Shown here: positions 9,202-17,739 of the stretch, in pieces
Position numbering within the stretch: position 1 is the first letter of the stretch
How the letters are laid out: each line of letters starts with the position of its first letter
Source: Algoriphagus marinus
GTDB lineage: Bacteria > Bacteroidota > Bacteroidia > Cytophagales > Cyclobacteriaceae
Reading direction: 5' to 3'
Assembly (NCBI RefSeq): GCF_001936475.1
Contig: NZ_MSPQ01000001.1
Coordinates: forward strand, 496,001-560,000
Length of the DNA: 64,000 nucleotides
Notes under the pieces: model-generated
Seen by the model: the letters and a program-made list of their open reading frames with translations, nothing else
Databases searched by the model: none
Told to the model about the DNA's origin: nothing
Made by a program: the position numbers and the translations under genes

Positions 9202-9544
9202 TGGATGATTATTTTGAGTTTAAAATTAATTCAAAATTTTGGAAACGTAAAATGATTAATAACCAAATTCTATTTTGATTTTTCGTCAATTAACAATTTG
9301 ATAATATTTAATAAAATCTACAGAATAATATTGGGAGAAAATTAAAAATAAGTCCGTTTATCGAAATTTTTAACCTCTCAAATTACTTTTTTGTGGAATA
9401 TTTCATGATTGCAATGTTAAGTTAATGTTAAGAAAAGTTAATTTTGTATGCGAAAACTTAACTTAAACTACCCAACCAATAATAATGGTGGTTTTACCTT
9501 TGTGTCGAATTACATTCAAACCAACTTACATAAATCAACAAATT
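9202..9544. promoter_or_regulatory. Divergent intergenic region with -7 box and inverted repeat before the TonB receptor
   Basis: This is 343 bp of AT-rich DNA between divergent genes. A TAATTTTG -7-like box sits at 9439-9446. It is embedded in an inverted repeat with arms AAGTTAA (9435-9441) and TTAACTT (9458-9464); the inner TTTTG/CGAAAA also pair. GTTAA also recurs just upstream (9416-9430). The overlap of box and palindrome is suggestive of regulation but untested. Nothing else was seen. Confidence 0.35.
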
Positions 9545-12500
9545 ATGAGGCAAAATTTACTTAAGAGTTTTCTTGTCGTTGTTCTTTTGGCCTTTGGGCT
9601 TGGAGAACTGGATGCACAAGTTACAACCAGCTCAATCCAAGGGCAAGTTTTGGATGCACAAGGTGAGGTTTTACCAGGAGCAAATATCGTTGCTACTCAC
9701 GAGCCTTCTGGAACAAGATACGGTGCGGTGTCTAACCTTGACGGTAGATTCAACATTGCAAATATGCGAATTGGGGGACCTTACACAATTGTAGTGAGCT
9801 TTATCGGCTATCAGTCAAGCAACTATACAGGTGTAGTTTTAAACCTTGGAACACCATATTTGCTTAATGCAACTTTAAAAGACGAGAGCACAGAACTTAC
9901 TGAAGTAATTGTTTCTGGACAAAAATCTTTTGAATTTGACGGAAATAGAACAGGTACTTCTACAAATGTATCTACTAAGCAGCTTACTGAGTTGCCTCAG
10001 ATAAACCGATCTGTGACTGAGTTCACAAGACTTACGCCTCAAGCAAACGGTACTTCCTTTGCTGGTAGAGATTCAAGATACAACAACCTACAAGTTGATG
10101 GTGCAAACTTCAACAATGGATTTGGACTTAGCGGTAATCCACTTCCAGGTGGAAATGCTCAGCCAATCTCCCTTGATGCTATTGAGCAAATCTCTGTAAA
10201 TATTGCCCCATTTGATGTAACTCAGAGTGGTTTTACAGGAGCAGGTATCAACGCTGTAACTAGAAGCGGTAACAACACATTAACCGGTTCGGCATATTAT
10301 TTCACCAAAAACCAAGATTTACAAGGTAAAAAGATCGGGGATAATGAACTTGAGTCTGTTGAAGCTGCTACTAAAAACTTTGGTTTCAGATTAGGTGGTC
10401 CAATCATCAAAAATAAATTGTTCTTTTTCGTAAATGCTGAAAGAGAAGAAGAAACTGGTGCAAATGCCTCTGGTACTAACCTTTGGAGACCATCTGAGAA
10501 TGGTGTGGCAGACGCTGAAAACAACATCAGTAGAGTAAGAAGAAGTGAAATGGATGCTGTTGGTAATCACCTGAGAAATCAGTGGGGATATGAGCCAGGT
10601 AGATATGAGGGTTATGCAAATGAAGCGTCTCAGTACAACACTAAGTTTTTGGCAAGAATAGATTGGAATATCAATGACAAAAACAAATTAGCAGTTCGAT
10701 ACAATCAAGTAATCGGTATTTCTAACCAGCTTACAAATGGTTCTTCTGGACCAAGACCAAGAACTCCAAGTGATGCAAACCGTGTTTCTCAAAACTCAAT
10801 GGTATTCGAGAATGCTGGATATGGTTTTGAAAACTCAGTAAGATCTCTTACTGCTGAACTTAACTCATCTATCAGCTCAAAAGTGTCTAACCAGTTCTTA
10901 TTTACATATTCCAAGATTCAGGATAGAAGAACCACTCCAAGCAGCCAGCTTTTCCCATTTGTTGATATTTGGGATGGTGGAAGAGGCGATGGAGATAGAA
11001 ACTACATCTCATTCGGAACTGAGTTATTCTCTTTCAACAACGATGTGATTAATGATAACTTCTCTTTCATCAATAACTTAACTTATGTAGAAGGTAAGCA
11101 TACTATCACTGGTGGTGTAGCTTATGAAGTTCAAAAATTTGGTAACAGCTTTACCAGAATGGGAACTTCTTATTACAGATATGCTTCTGTAGAAGATTTC
11201 TTGACTACAGGAACTCCAAATGAAGTTGCTCCAATCATGTTTGGTTTGACTTATCCGTATGAAGGTCAAGAGACATATTCTAGAGTAAACTTTGGTTTAG
11301 CCTCTATTTATGCACAGGATAAGATTAGTGTAAATCAAAAGCTTTCAGTGACTGTAGGTCTTCGATTTGAGCTTCCAATCTACCTGAACGATCTGACAGC
11401 CAATCCTTCAATCAACAATTTGGATTTGTTGAATCCTGAGGGAGACGTGGTTAATTATGATTCTGGTAACTGGCCAAATTCAAGACTGATGGTTTCTCCT
11501 AGATTAGGATTTAACTATGATGTGAAAGGTGATAGAAGCTTTATCATAAGAGGTGGTACAGGTATATTCACTGGACGTGTTCCTTTTGTTTGGTTGACAA
11601 ACATGCCTACAGGAGCTGGTGTATTGCAAAATACTGTTGAACCAGGTAGCTACAGTGAAGTGGCAGGATGGATAGGAAACGTAAATTTCCAACCAGAGCG
11701 CTATTACTATGTGGAGAATCCTCCAGCTGGTGCTGAAAACGTCTTTATTTCAAATCCTTTGGGTGGTGCGCCAAGTTCCTTTGCGCTAGTAGACAGAGAG
11801 TTTAGAATGCCAAGTGTTTGGAGAACAAGTCTTGGAGCTGATTACCAACTTGGTGATTCTCCTTTCTTGTTGACTTCTGACTTCCTTTATACTAGAGATG
11901 TAAATGCAGTGTACCAGTTTGGTGCCAACAGAGCTGTATCTGCAAATAGAATGAACTATGCTGGAGATACAAGAGAGGTTGTTCTTCCTGGAACATCTGT
12001 AGCTTACAATCCTGCGCTTGGTGCGAATAATGCTACTATCCTAACTAACACAGATCTGAAAGGATATGCATTCAGTGCGACTGTGGGTGTGGTAGTTCCT
12101 GATTACAACGGTCTCTCTGGTAGCTTGTATTATACTTACTCAGAGGCAAAAGAAATCAGTGCAAACTCTGGTTCATCTGCTAACTCAGCATGGGGAGCAA
12201 GTCCAAATATCAACAGTCCAAATGACGAGAGATTAAATATTTCAAACTTTGCTTTACCGCATAGAATCGTAGCAAATCTTGCATACAGAATTGAGTATGG
12301 AAAACACTTCGCTACAACTGTAGGTGTTTACTACAATGGATCACATCAGGGTAGATTCTCTTATGTATATGGTAATGATTTCAACGGTGATGGAATCGCT
12401 GCTGATTTGTTATACTTACCTGCAAATTCATCTGAATTGAATTTTGTCAATATCGTACAGAGTGGTAACGTAGTATATACTGCAGCTGAGCAGCGTGCAG

Positions 12501-12883
12501 CTTTTGACAAATACATTGCAGACAATGATCTTGAAGAATTCCGTGGAGGCTATGTGCCAAGAAATGAGTTCTTGTCTCCATGGTTGAATAGATTCGATGT
12601 AAGAATCCTACAGGATATTTTTACCAACATTGGTAGTAGAAGAAATACGCTTCAAGCAAGTTTAGACATTGTCAACTTTGGCAATTTGTTGAATAGCGAT
12701 TGGGGTATTCAAGAGAACCTAAATGGAGCTCAAAATCTCTTATCAAGATCTGGTGGAGTATCGGCTGCACCTAACGTGATCATGAATAGAGTTTCTGGAA
12801 ACCTTCCAACTAATCCATTCCAAAATGCAAGTGGCTTCGGTACTACTTGGAGCATGCAGTTTGGTGTGAGATATATTTTCTAA
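9545..12883 (+). CDS. Oar-like TonB-dependent outer-membrane receptor
   Basis: I choose ATG 9545 because it gives a clean signal peptide (MRQNLLKSFLVVVLLAFGLGELDAQ); the frame opens 60 bp earlier without one. The mature protein begins with a carboxypeptidase-regulatory-like beta-sandwich (about 30-110, SIQGQVLDAQGEVLPGANIV, DGRFNIANMRIGGPY). Next come a plug domain (about 115-250, NLQVDGANFNNGFG, LDAIEQISVNIAPFDVTQSG) and a long barrel ending in aromatic F (TTWSMQFGVRYIF). About 1112 residues is typical for Oar-type receptors. No TonB-box or ligand motif identifies the substrate, which may be a peptide or glycan. No SusD partner is adjacent, so it is not a classic polysaccharide-utilisation locus. 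A terminator follows. Confidence 0.9.
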   Translation: MRQNLLKSFLVVVLLAFGLGELDAQVTTSSIQGQVLDAQGEVLPGANIVATHEPSGTRYGAVSNLDGRFNIANMRIGGPYTIVVSFIGYQSSNYTGVVLNLGTPYLLNATLKDESTELTEVIVSGQKSFEFDGNRTGTSTNVSTKQLTELPQINRSVTEFTRLTPQANGTSFAGRDSRYNNLQVDGANFNNGFGLSGNPLPGGNAQPISLDAIEQISVNIAPFDVTQSGFTGAGINAVTRSGNNTLTGSAYYFTKNQDLQGKKIGDNELESVEAATKNFGFRLGGPIIKNKLFFFVNAEREEETGANASGTNLWRPSENGVADAENNISRVRRSEMDAVGNHLRNQWGYEPGRYEGYANEASQYNTKFLARIDWNINDKNKLAVRYNQVIGISNQLTNGSSGPRPRTPSDANRVSQNSMVFENAGYGFENSVRSLTAELNSSISSKVSNQFLFTYSKIQDRRTTPSSQLFPFVDIWDGGRGDGDRNYISFGTELFSFNNDVINDNFSFINNLTYVEGKHTITGGVAYEVQKFGNSFTRMGTSYYRYASVEDFLTTGTPNEVAPIMFGLTYPYEGQETYSRVNFGLASIYAQDKISVNQKLSVTVGLRFELPIYLNDLTANPSINNLDLLNPEGDVVNYDSGNWPNSRLMVSPRLGFNYDVKGDRSFIIRGGTGIFTGRVPFVWLTNMPTGAGVLQNTVEPGSYSEVAGWIGNVNFQPERYYYVENPPAGAENVFISNPLGGAPSSFALVDREFRMPSVWRTSLGADYQLGDSPFLLTSDFLYTRDVNAVYQFGANRAVSANRMNYAGDTREVVLPGTSVAYNPALGANNATILTNTDLKGYAFSATVGVVVPDYNGLSGSLYYTYSEAKEISANSGSSANSAWGASPNINSPNDERLNISNFALPHRIVANLAYRIEYGKHFATTVGVYYNGSHQGRFSYVYGNDFNGDGIAADLLYLPANSSELNFVNIVQSGNVVYTAAEQRAAFDKYIADNDLEEFRGGYVPRNEFLSPWLNRFDVRILQDIFTNIGSRRNTLQASLDIVNFGNLLNSDWGIQENLNGAQNLLSRSGGVSAAPNVIMNRVSGNLPTNPFQNASGFGTTWSMQFGVRYIF

Positions 12884-12917
12884 ATAGGAAAAGAGCACTC
12901 TTTTATCCAAATTTTAC

Positions 12918-12949
12918 AAAAAGCACCCCAAACCTGGGGTGCTTTTTTT
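12918..12949 (+). terminator. Terminator of the TonB-receptor gene
   Basis: AAAGCACCCC pairs with GGGGTGCTTT (stem about 12920-12945), with A-rich and T-rich flanks and a run of seven Ts. It lies 35 bp after the stop codon. Confidence 0.85.
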
Positions 12950-12996
12950 GTTTTTTTAATCCTAATTCAATTACTTCAAGATTCAAATTTTGAAAT

Positions 12997-14070
12997 ATGA
13001 AATTTTTTTTGATTTTAATGCTTGTTGCTGTTACAGGTACTGTTCAAGGCCAAACTGATACTCTTGTACTTAGTAATCATGATGTCATAGTTGGAGAGAT
13101 TAAGAATATGGATAAAGGTGTCCTAATAATTGAGACTGATTATTCCGATTCTGATTTCAAAGTTTCTTGGACTGGAGTAAAGAAGATAATTTCAAAGACC
13201 AAATTTCTGATTACACTTTCTTCTGGAAAAAGGTATAACGGAAGCATCAATAGTATTGACTCGCTGCATGCGATTATAGATACTTATGATCCACAAGAGT
13301 TGCTGAATATTTCCCTGAAAAAGAAAAAAGAGGACCAAAATCTAGAAAAACCATTGGGGGGTAAAGTTCAGGTTGATCTACAAGAAGTTGTTTATTTGAA
13401 TGCACTTGATGATGGTTTTTGGAGCAGATTGTCTGCCAATATTGATCTGGGATGGAGTGTTACAAAAGCAAATAACTTGAAGCAATTCAGTGTAAGAAGT
13501 GGATTAGGATACTTAGCGGACCGTTGGAAATTAGGATCCTCTTTCAATTCACTACGATCAAATCAAGATGGAGTCGAGCCAGTAAAACGGACCGATGCAG
13601 ATATTACATTTAATTTTTTCTTGCCAAAAGATTGGTTTCTCCTCTACAATATCACTTTCCTATCAAATACTGAGCAGCTGATTCGATTGCGAACAGGTAA
13701 CAAAGTCGGTGTTGGTAAATACGTTATTCATACTAATAAGACCTATTTTGGATTTCAGGCAGGTGTTAACTTTAACAATGAAACTTATTTTGATGATTCG
13801 CCTAACAGAAGATCAGGGGAAGCATTTATCGGTTCAGAATTGAACTTATATGATATTGGAGATTTGAATTTACTTACCCAAGTAGTAGCCTATCCAAGTT
13901 TTACTGAAAAAGGGCGTTTTAGAACAGACTTTAAGTTTGATTTAAAATATGATTTTCCAAAAGACATTTACATCAAGCTTGGCACATCTCTAAACTATGA
14001 TAATCAGCCAATTGAAGGGGCTGGAAAACTGGATTATATCTTCCAGACTACTGTTGGATGGAGTTTGTAA
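12997..14070 (+). CDS. DUF481-type outer-membrane protein, copy 1
   Basis: This 357-residue protein has a signal peptide (MKFFLILMLVAVTGTVQGQ). A small N-terminal beta domain (about 20-110) contains SNHDVIVGEIKNMDKGVLII and ITLSSGKRYNGSI. The C-terminal DUF481/YdiY-like barrel (about 135-357) contains GFWSRLSANIDLGWSVTKAN and ends TVGWSL. DUF481 proteins are outer-membrane barrels sometimes linked to salt or acid stress; the function here is unknown. It is clearly paralogous to the next gene along its whole length, and the pair reflects a local duplication. A hairpin lies 190 bp downstream, before the second copy, so the two may be transcribed separately. Confidence 0.8.
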   Translation: MKFFLILMLVAVTGTVQGQTDTLVLSNHDVIVGEIKNMDKGVLIIETDYSDSDFKVSWTGVKKIISKTKFLITLSSGKRYNGSINSIDSLHAIIDTYDPQELLNISLKKKKEDQNLEKPLGGKVQVDLQEVVYLNALDDGFWSRLSANIDLGWSVTKANNLKQFSVRSGLGYLADRWKLGSSFNSLRSNQDGVEPVKRTDADITFNFFLPKDWFLLYNITFLSNTEQLIRLRTGNKVGVGKYVIHTNKTYFGFQAGVNFNNETYFDDSPNRRSGEAFIGSELNLYDIGDLNLLTQVVAYPSFTEKGRFRTDFKFDLKYDFPKDIYIKLGTSLNYDNQPIEGAGKLDYIFQTTVGWSL

Positions 14071-14259
14071 CCAAAATTTGAATTAGCCTAATTTATCATC
14101 AATATGTGATTAACTTTTATCTGTCAAATCAGATTTTGATTATAGATTATCTTCCTATTTCATCATTTTTAGCTTTAGTTTAGATCAGTTACCTGGTCAT
14201 TTAATCTTACTATGTTATGCCAAAATAGATCTTTGTAAATTCGCGCTTATGACTTTTAG

Positions 14260-14286
14260 AAAAGCATCCTTTTCAGGATGCTTTTT
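14260..14286 (+). terminator. Hairpin terminator between the two DUF481 genes
   Basis: AAAAGCATCCT (14260-14270) pairs with AGGATGCTTTT (14275-14285) across TTTC, then continues into Ts. It lies 36 bp before the start of the second copy, too close to leave much promoter space, so it may instead act as an attenuator for that copy. Confidence 0.7.
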
Positions 14287-14321
14287 CTATTTTGCAGGAA
14301 ATTCAAAATTCACATATGTGT

Positions 14322-15410
14322 ATGAAAATTAATCAATTTGAAAAGAGATTTTATTTGATCCTATTGATCGGTATGGGTACGTTAATTTTAGCAAATGCCC
14401 AAACGGATTCTTTAATCTTAAAAAACAAGAATATAATTATCGGAGAGATTAAAAGTATGGACAAAGGCGTCCTTATCATAGAAACTGACTATTCGGATGT
14501 TGACTTTAATATTTCTTGGAACGGCATTGAACAGGTATTTTCCAAAACTAAATACCTTATTACTCTTTCAAATGGGAAAAGATACAATGGCATAATCCGA
14601 AGTATTGATGAAAATACCGTCGAAATTGATACCTACGATCCTGAGAGTCTTTTAAATATAAGAAAGGTTAAAAATTCAAAAACTGAGGATATTGGAGGTG
14701 GTAAAATAAATGTCCAAATAATGGAAATAGTGTATTTAAATGCACTGGATGAAGGGTTTTGGAGCAGGCTTTCAGCTAATATTGATTTAGGATGGAGTGT
14801 GACTAAAGCTAATAATTTAAGGCAGTTTAATGTTCGTAGTGGTTTGGGATATTTAGCAGACCGATGGAAAATCACCTCGTCTTATAATAATATTAATTCT
14901 AGGCAGGATGACACGGAAGACGTGAACAATTTAAATGCAAACATTACCTATAATTATTTTTTATCCAATGACTGGTACCTTATGTACAATATTTCATTCC
15001 TTTCAAATACGGAACAGTTGATCAAGTTAAGAACGAATAATCAAGTAGGGTTTGGTAAATATCTTATCCACAATAATAAAACATACCTTGGATTACAGGC
15101 TGGGATAAACCTTAATAATGAAAAGGATTTTGGTGATAATCCTGCTAAACAATCTGGTGAATTTTTTATCGGCTATGAATTAAATATGTATGATATTGGT
15201 GATTTTAGTATCTATAGCCAATTGATGGCTTATCCAAGTTTTACTGAATCTAAAAGATTTAGAACAGACTCTAGTATTGATTTGAAATATGAGTTCTTTT
15301 CGGATTTTTATGTGAAACTCGGGACCTCTGTTAACTATGATAATAGGCCTGTAGTGGGTGGTACTAAACTGACTTATGTTATTCAAACCACGATAGGTTG
15401 GAGTTTGTAA
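14322..15410 (+). CDS. DUF481-type outer-membrane protein, copy 2
   Basis: I take ATG 14322 as the start (MKINQFEKRFYLILLIGMGTLILANAQ gives the signal peptide). Earlier in-frame starts (TTG 14292, ATG 14316) add only a few residues, and 14292 lies close to the terminator hairpin. The mature protein parallels copy 1: KNIIIGEIKSMDKGVLIIET, then GFWSRLSANIDLGWSVTKAN, YLADRWK, and YPSFTE near the end, closing with TIGWSL. The strongest conservation is in the N-terminal beta domain and the first barrel strands. The most divergent parts are the linker around residue 110-130 and the barrel loops, as expected for surface-exposed turns. Function is unknown. Confidence 0.78.
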   Translation: MKINQFEKRFYLILLIGMGTLILANAQTDSLILKNKNIIIGEIKSMDKGVLIIETDYSDVDFNISWNGIEQVFSKTKYLITLSNGKRYNGIIRSIDENTVEIDTYDPESLLNIRKVKNSKTEDIGGGKINVQIMEIVYLNALDEGFWSRLSANIDLGWSVTKANNLRQFNVRSGLGYLADRWKITSSYNNINSRQDDTEDVNNLNANITYNYFLSNDWYLMYNISFLSNTEQLIKLRTNNQVGFGKYLIHNNKTYLGLQAGINLNNEKDFGDNPAKQSGEFFIGYELNMYDIGDFSIYSQLMAYPSFTESKRFRTDSSIDLKYEFFSDFYVKLGTSVNYDNRPVVGGTKLTYVIQTTIGWSL

Positions 15411-15587
15411 CTGAAATATTTTGAGTTTCATTTCGGTTGCCCCTTGTAAATTTATTCTTTCAAAAGGCAATGCTTCTAGAAATTAATTTTGTTGAAATTA
15501 AAGCACTTGATTTTTCAAGTGTATTCATTAGATGAAACTGTTTTTCAAAAAAAGATACAGAATGATCAGATGAGGCTTTAGTTTTTC

Positions 15588-15833
15588 TTAAAAATTTGTT
15601 GCAGACTTTTTTTCAAAGATTAATTTGTGCTGAATTTCGATAACATGCCAACCGAAGGAGAAATAGATCTCTATTATGTCTTGTAAAGTCCTCTTGGATG
15701 GAAGTTTTAGGTTTTTTAAAGATTTTCCAAATAAAGCATCCTCATTTTTTTCCTTTGATGTTTTGGATTTGCCTCCAGTACTTTTTATGAAAAAGATGCT
15801 GTAAATACTCGTAATTTTACTTTTCAGAACCAT
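15588..15833 (-). CDS. Small hypothetical protein, uncertain
   Basis: This is an 81-residue ORF on the minus strand, divergent from the hydrolase gene; the start codons are only 26 bp apart. The middle is basic and polar (KSTGGKSKTSKEKNED) and is followed by LFGKSLKNLKLPSKRTLQDII and an aromatic helix-like segment. That layout resembles small Bacteroidota proteins of unknown function with a basic linker and a short helical tail, but I cannot name a family. It fills the only sizeable space between 15410 and 15860. The very short divergent spacing and absence of a clear promoter make it possible that it is not a gene. Confidence 0.35.
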   Translation of the reverse strand: MVLKSKITSIYSIFFIKSTGGKSKTSKEKNEDALFGKSLKNLKLPSKRTLQDIIEIYFSFGWHVIEIQHKLIFEKKSATNF

Positions 15834-15859
15834 TTACAATCGGCTTGAGTTTACCTTCC

Positions 15860-16645
15860 ATGTTGTATTACAAGAAATTTGACCATCAAACGAGTAAAGA
15901 ATGGGTAGTTTTTATCCATGGCGCAGGAGGTTCTTCTGCAGTATGGTACAAGCAGTTGAAGGATTTCAAAAAGCAATTTAATCTTTTACTCATTGATTTG
16001 AGAGGTCATGGCAAATCGGTCGACATTCCAAAAGCAATCTACAACGAGGAATATACCTTTACTGCTGTCACTGAAGACATCATTGAAGTGCTCGATGAAT
16101 TACAAATTCCGCCAGCACATTTCATGGGAGTCTCTCTTGGAACAATTTTGGTCAGGCAATTGGCAGAATTAGAAAAACATAGGGTAAAATCGCTTGTATT
16201 AGCAGGTGCAGTTACGAGATTGACAACCCAATCGAGAATCTTGGTTTTTCTGGGGAATGCCTTCAAGCGAATTATACCTTTTATGTGGCTTTATAAACTT
16301 TTCGCCTTCGTCATAATGCCAAGAAAGCAGCATGCAGAATCCCGGAATCTCTTTATCCAAGAAGCACAGAAGCTTTGCCAAAAAGAGTTTATTCGATGGT
16401 TCAAACTTACCAAAGATATAAATCCATTATTGAGATATTTCAAAGAGTCGGACCTTGGGATCCCAACATTGTATGTGATGGGTGATCAAGATGTAATGTT
16501 TCTGGAGCCGGTAAGGCATATTATCAAATCTCACAAAAATTCAATATTAACCATTCTTGAAAAATGTGGGCATGTGGTGAACGTCGAACGTCCTGACGAA
16601 TTCAATCATTTATCGCTTGCATTTATTCAAAATCACAGTAATTAA
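15860..16645 (+). CDS. Alpha/beta-fold hydrolase
   Basis: I use ATG 15860; an in-frame TTG at 15845 would add five residues. The roughly 261-residue protein has the oxyanion-hole motif HGAGGSS and the strand motif LLIDLRGHGKS. The nucleophile elbow is GVSLG (Ser), the acid is probably in GDQDVMF, and the catalytic His is in CGHVVNVERP. These give a full Ser-Asp-His triad in the usual order. There is no signal peptide, so it is cytoplasmic. Substrate is unknown; esterase or lactonase activity is possible. It lies 16 bp upstream of the efflux adaptor gene in the same direction and is likely the first gene of that operon. Confidence 0.82.
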   Translation: MLYYKKFDHQTSKEWVVFIHGAGGSSAVWYKQLKDFKKQFNLLLIDLRGHGKSVDIPKAIYNEEYTFTAVTEDIIEVLDELQIPPAHFMGVSLGTILVRQLAELEKHRVKSLVLAGAVTRLTTQSRILVFLGNAFKRIIPFMWLYKLFAFVIMPRKQHAESRNLFIQEAQKLCQKEFIRWFKLTKDINPLLRYFKESDLGIPTLYVMGDQDVMFLEPVRHIIKSHKNSILTILEKCGHVVNVERPDEFNHLSLAFIQNHSN

Positions 16646-16661
16646 GCTCCAACTATTCTAA

Positions 16662-17738
16662 ATGAATAAGCAAACCAAAACCCTATTAATCGTTGCAGTA
16701 ATCGCCATTATCGCGGTCATTTACATTTATCCAAGATGGAATAGTGGCTCTGATTCAGGCCCGGTTGCTCCTTCCGGCCCTCCGGCAGGAGCTACAGAAT
16801 TACCAGTTTCGGTAATTACGTTAAAAAAAGAAACGTTAAAGAATCAACTGAACGTGACTGGTACTATTCTACCTAATGAATCAGTATCGCTAAGACCTGA
16901 AGTTTCCGGCTTGGTCACTAAGATCACCTTTAAGGAAGGTCAATATGTTTCCAAAGGCACGCCCTTACTTTACTTGAATGACAATGACCTTCAGGCACAA
17001 TATCAAAAATTAGAGTACACACAAAAACTTTTTGAAAGTCAAGAAAATCGTCAGAAGCAGTTGCTGGCTCGGGAAGCGATTAGTCAGGAAGAATATGACA
17101 TTGTCTTGAATCAATACAATACAACGCTTTCAGATCTGAAATTAGTAGAAGCTCAAATCCAAAAGACTATTGTCAGAGCTCCATTTAATGGGGTATTGGG
17201 TCTGCGCCAAGTCAGTGAAGGTAGTGTGATTGGTTCCAATGATATTATAGCCACCGTGGTAAGCATGGATCCAATTAAAATTGAATTTTCTATTCCAGAG
17301 CGATATGCAAACATGGTAGAAGTTGGAGCTCCGGTTTACTTCTCAAGTGAAGCAACGACGGATGAGGCAGAAGGGAAAGTTTATGCTTTCGAACCACAAA
17401 TCGATGCAGCTACCCGGACCTTGAAACTAAGAGCTCAAAGCTCTAATAAAGGAGGGAAATTCCTTCCGGGAATGTTTGTGAAGATTCGATTTGTATTAGG
17501 AGAAATAGACGACGCATTAATGGTGCCTGCTGAATCGGTAATTCCGGAGCTTCAAGGCTATAAAGTCTTTGTGGTAGGTAAGGACCAAAAGGCTGAGGAA
17601 CGAAGTGTAGAAATAGGAACCCGTACCGAAAGTCAAGTTCAAATCACTAAGGGTCTGGAAGAAGGAGATATGGTACTTACATCAGGTGTGCTTCAGGCTC
17701 GGCCTGGGTCTCCTTTGAAAATCACAAATACAAACTAA
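16662..17738 (+). CDS. RND efflux periplasmic adaptor (membrane fusion protein)
   Basis: This is a 358-residue HlyD/AcrA-family protein. It has an N-terminal membrane anchor (LLIVAVIAIIAVIYIYP), a barrel-sandwich half-motif (LRPEVSGLVTKITFKEGQYVSKGTPLLYLND) and a helical hairpin (about 105-165). The second lipoyl half follows (IVRAPFNGVLGLRQVSEGS), then a beta-barrel and a membrane-proximal domain (PAESVIPELQGYKVFVV). It bridges the inner-membrane pump encoded next and the TolC-like channel. Only one base separates its stop from the pump start, consistent with translational coupling. The substrate is not predictable from the adaptor. Confidence 0.92.
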   Translation: MNKQTKTLLIVAVIAIIAVIYIYPRWNSGSDSGPVAPSGPPAGATELPVSVITLKKETLKNQLNVTGTILPNESVSLRPEVSGLVTKITFKEGQYVSKGTPLLYLNDNDLQAQYQKLEYTQKLFESQENRQKQLLAREAISQEEYDIVLNQYNTTLSDLKLVEAQIQKTIVRAPFNGVLGLRQVSEGSVIGSNDIIATVVSMDPIKIEFSIPERYANMVEVGAPVYFSSEATTDEAEGKVYAFEPQIDAATRTLKLRAQSSNKGGKFLPGMFVKIRFVLGEIDDALMVPAESVIPELQGYKVFVVGKDQKAEERSVEIGTRTESQVQITKGLEEGDMVLTSGVLQARPGSPLKITNTN

Positions 17739-17739
17739 T

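Noticed and set aside
14292..14321. TTG or upstream ATG as start of the second DUF481 gene
   Set aside because: These starts only add a short polar stretch next to the terminator; ATG 14322 gives a normal signal peptide.
15504..15525. Terminator-like hairpin CACTTGA/TCAAGTG after the second DUF481 gene
   Set aside because: The stem is short and not followed by a run of Ts; too weak to call.
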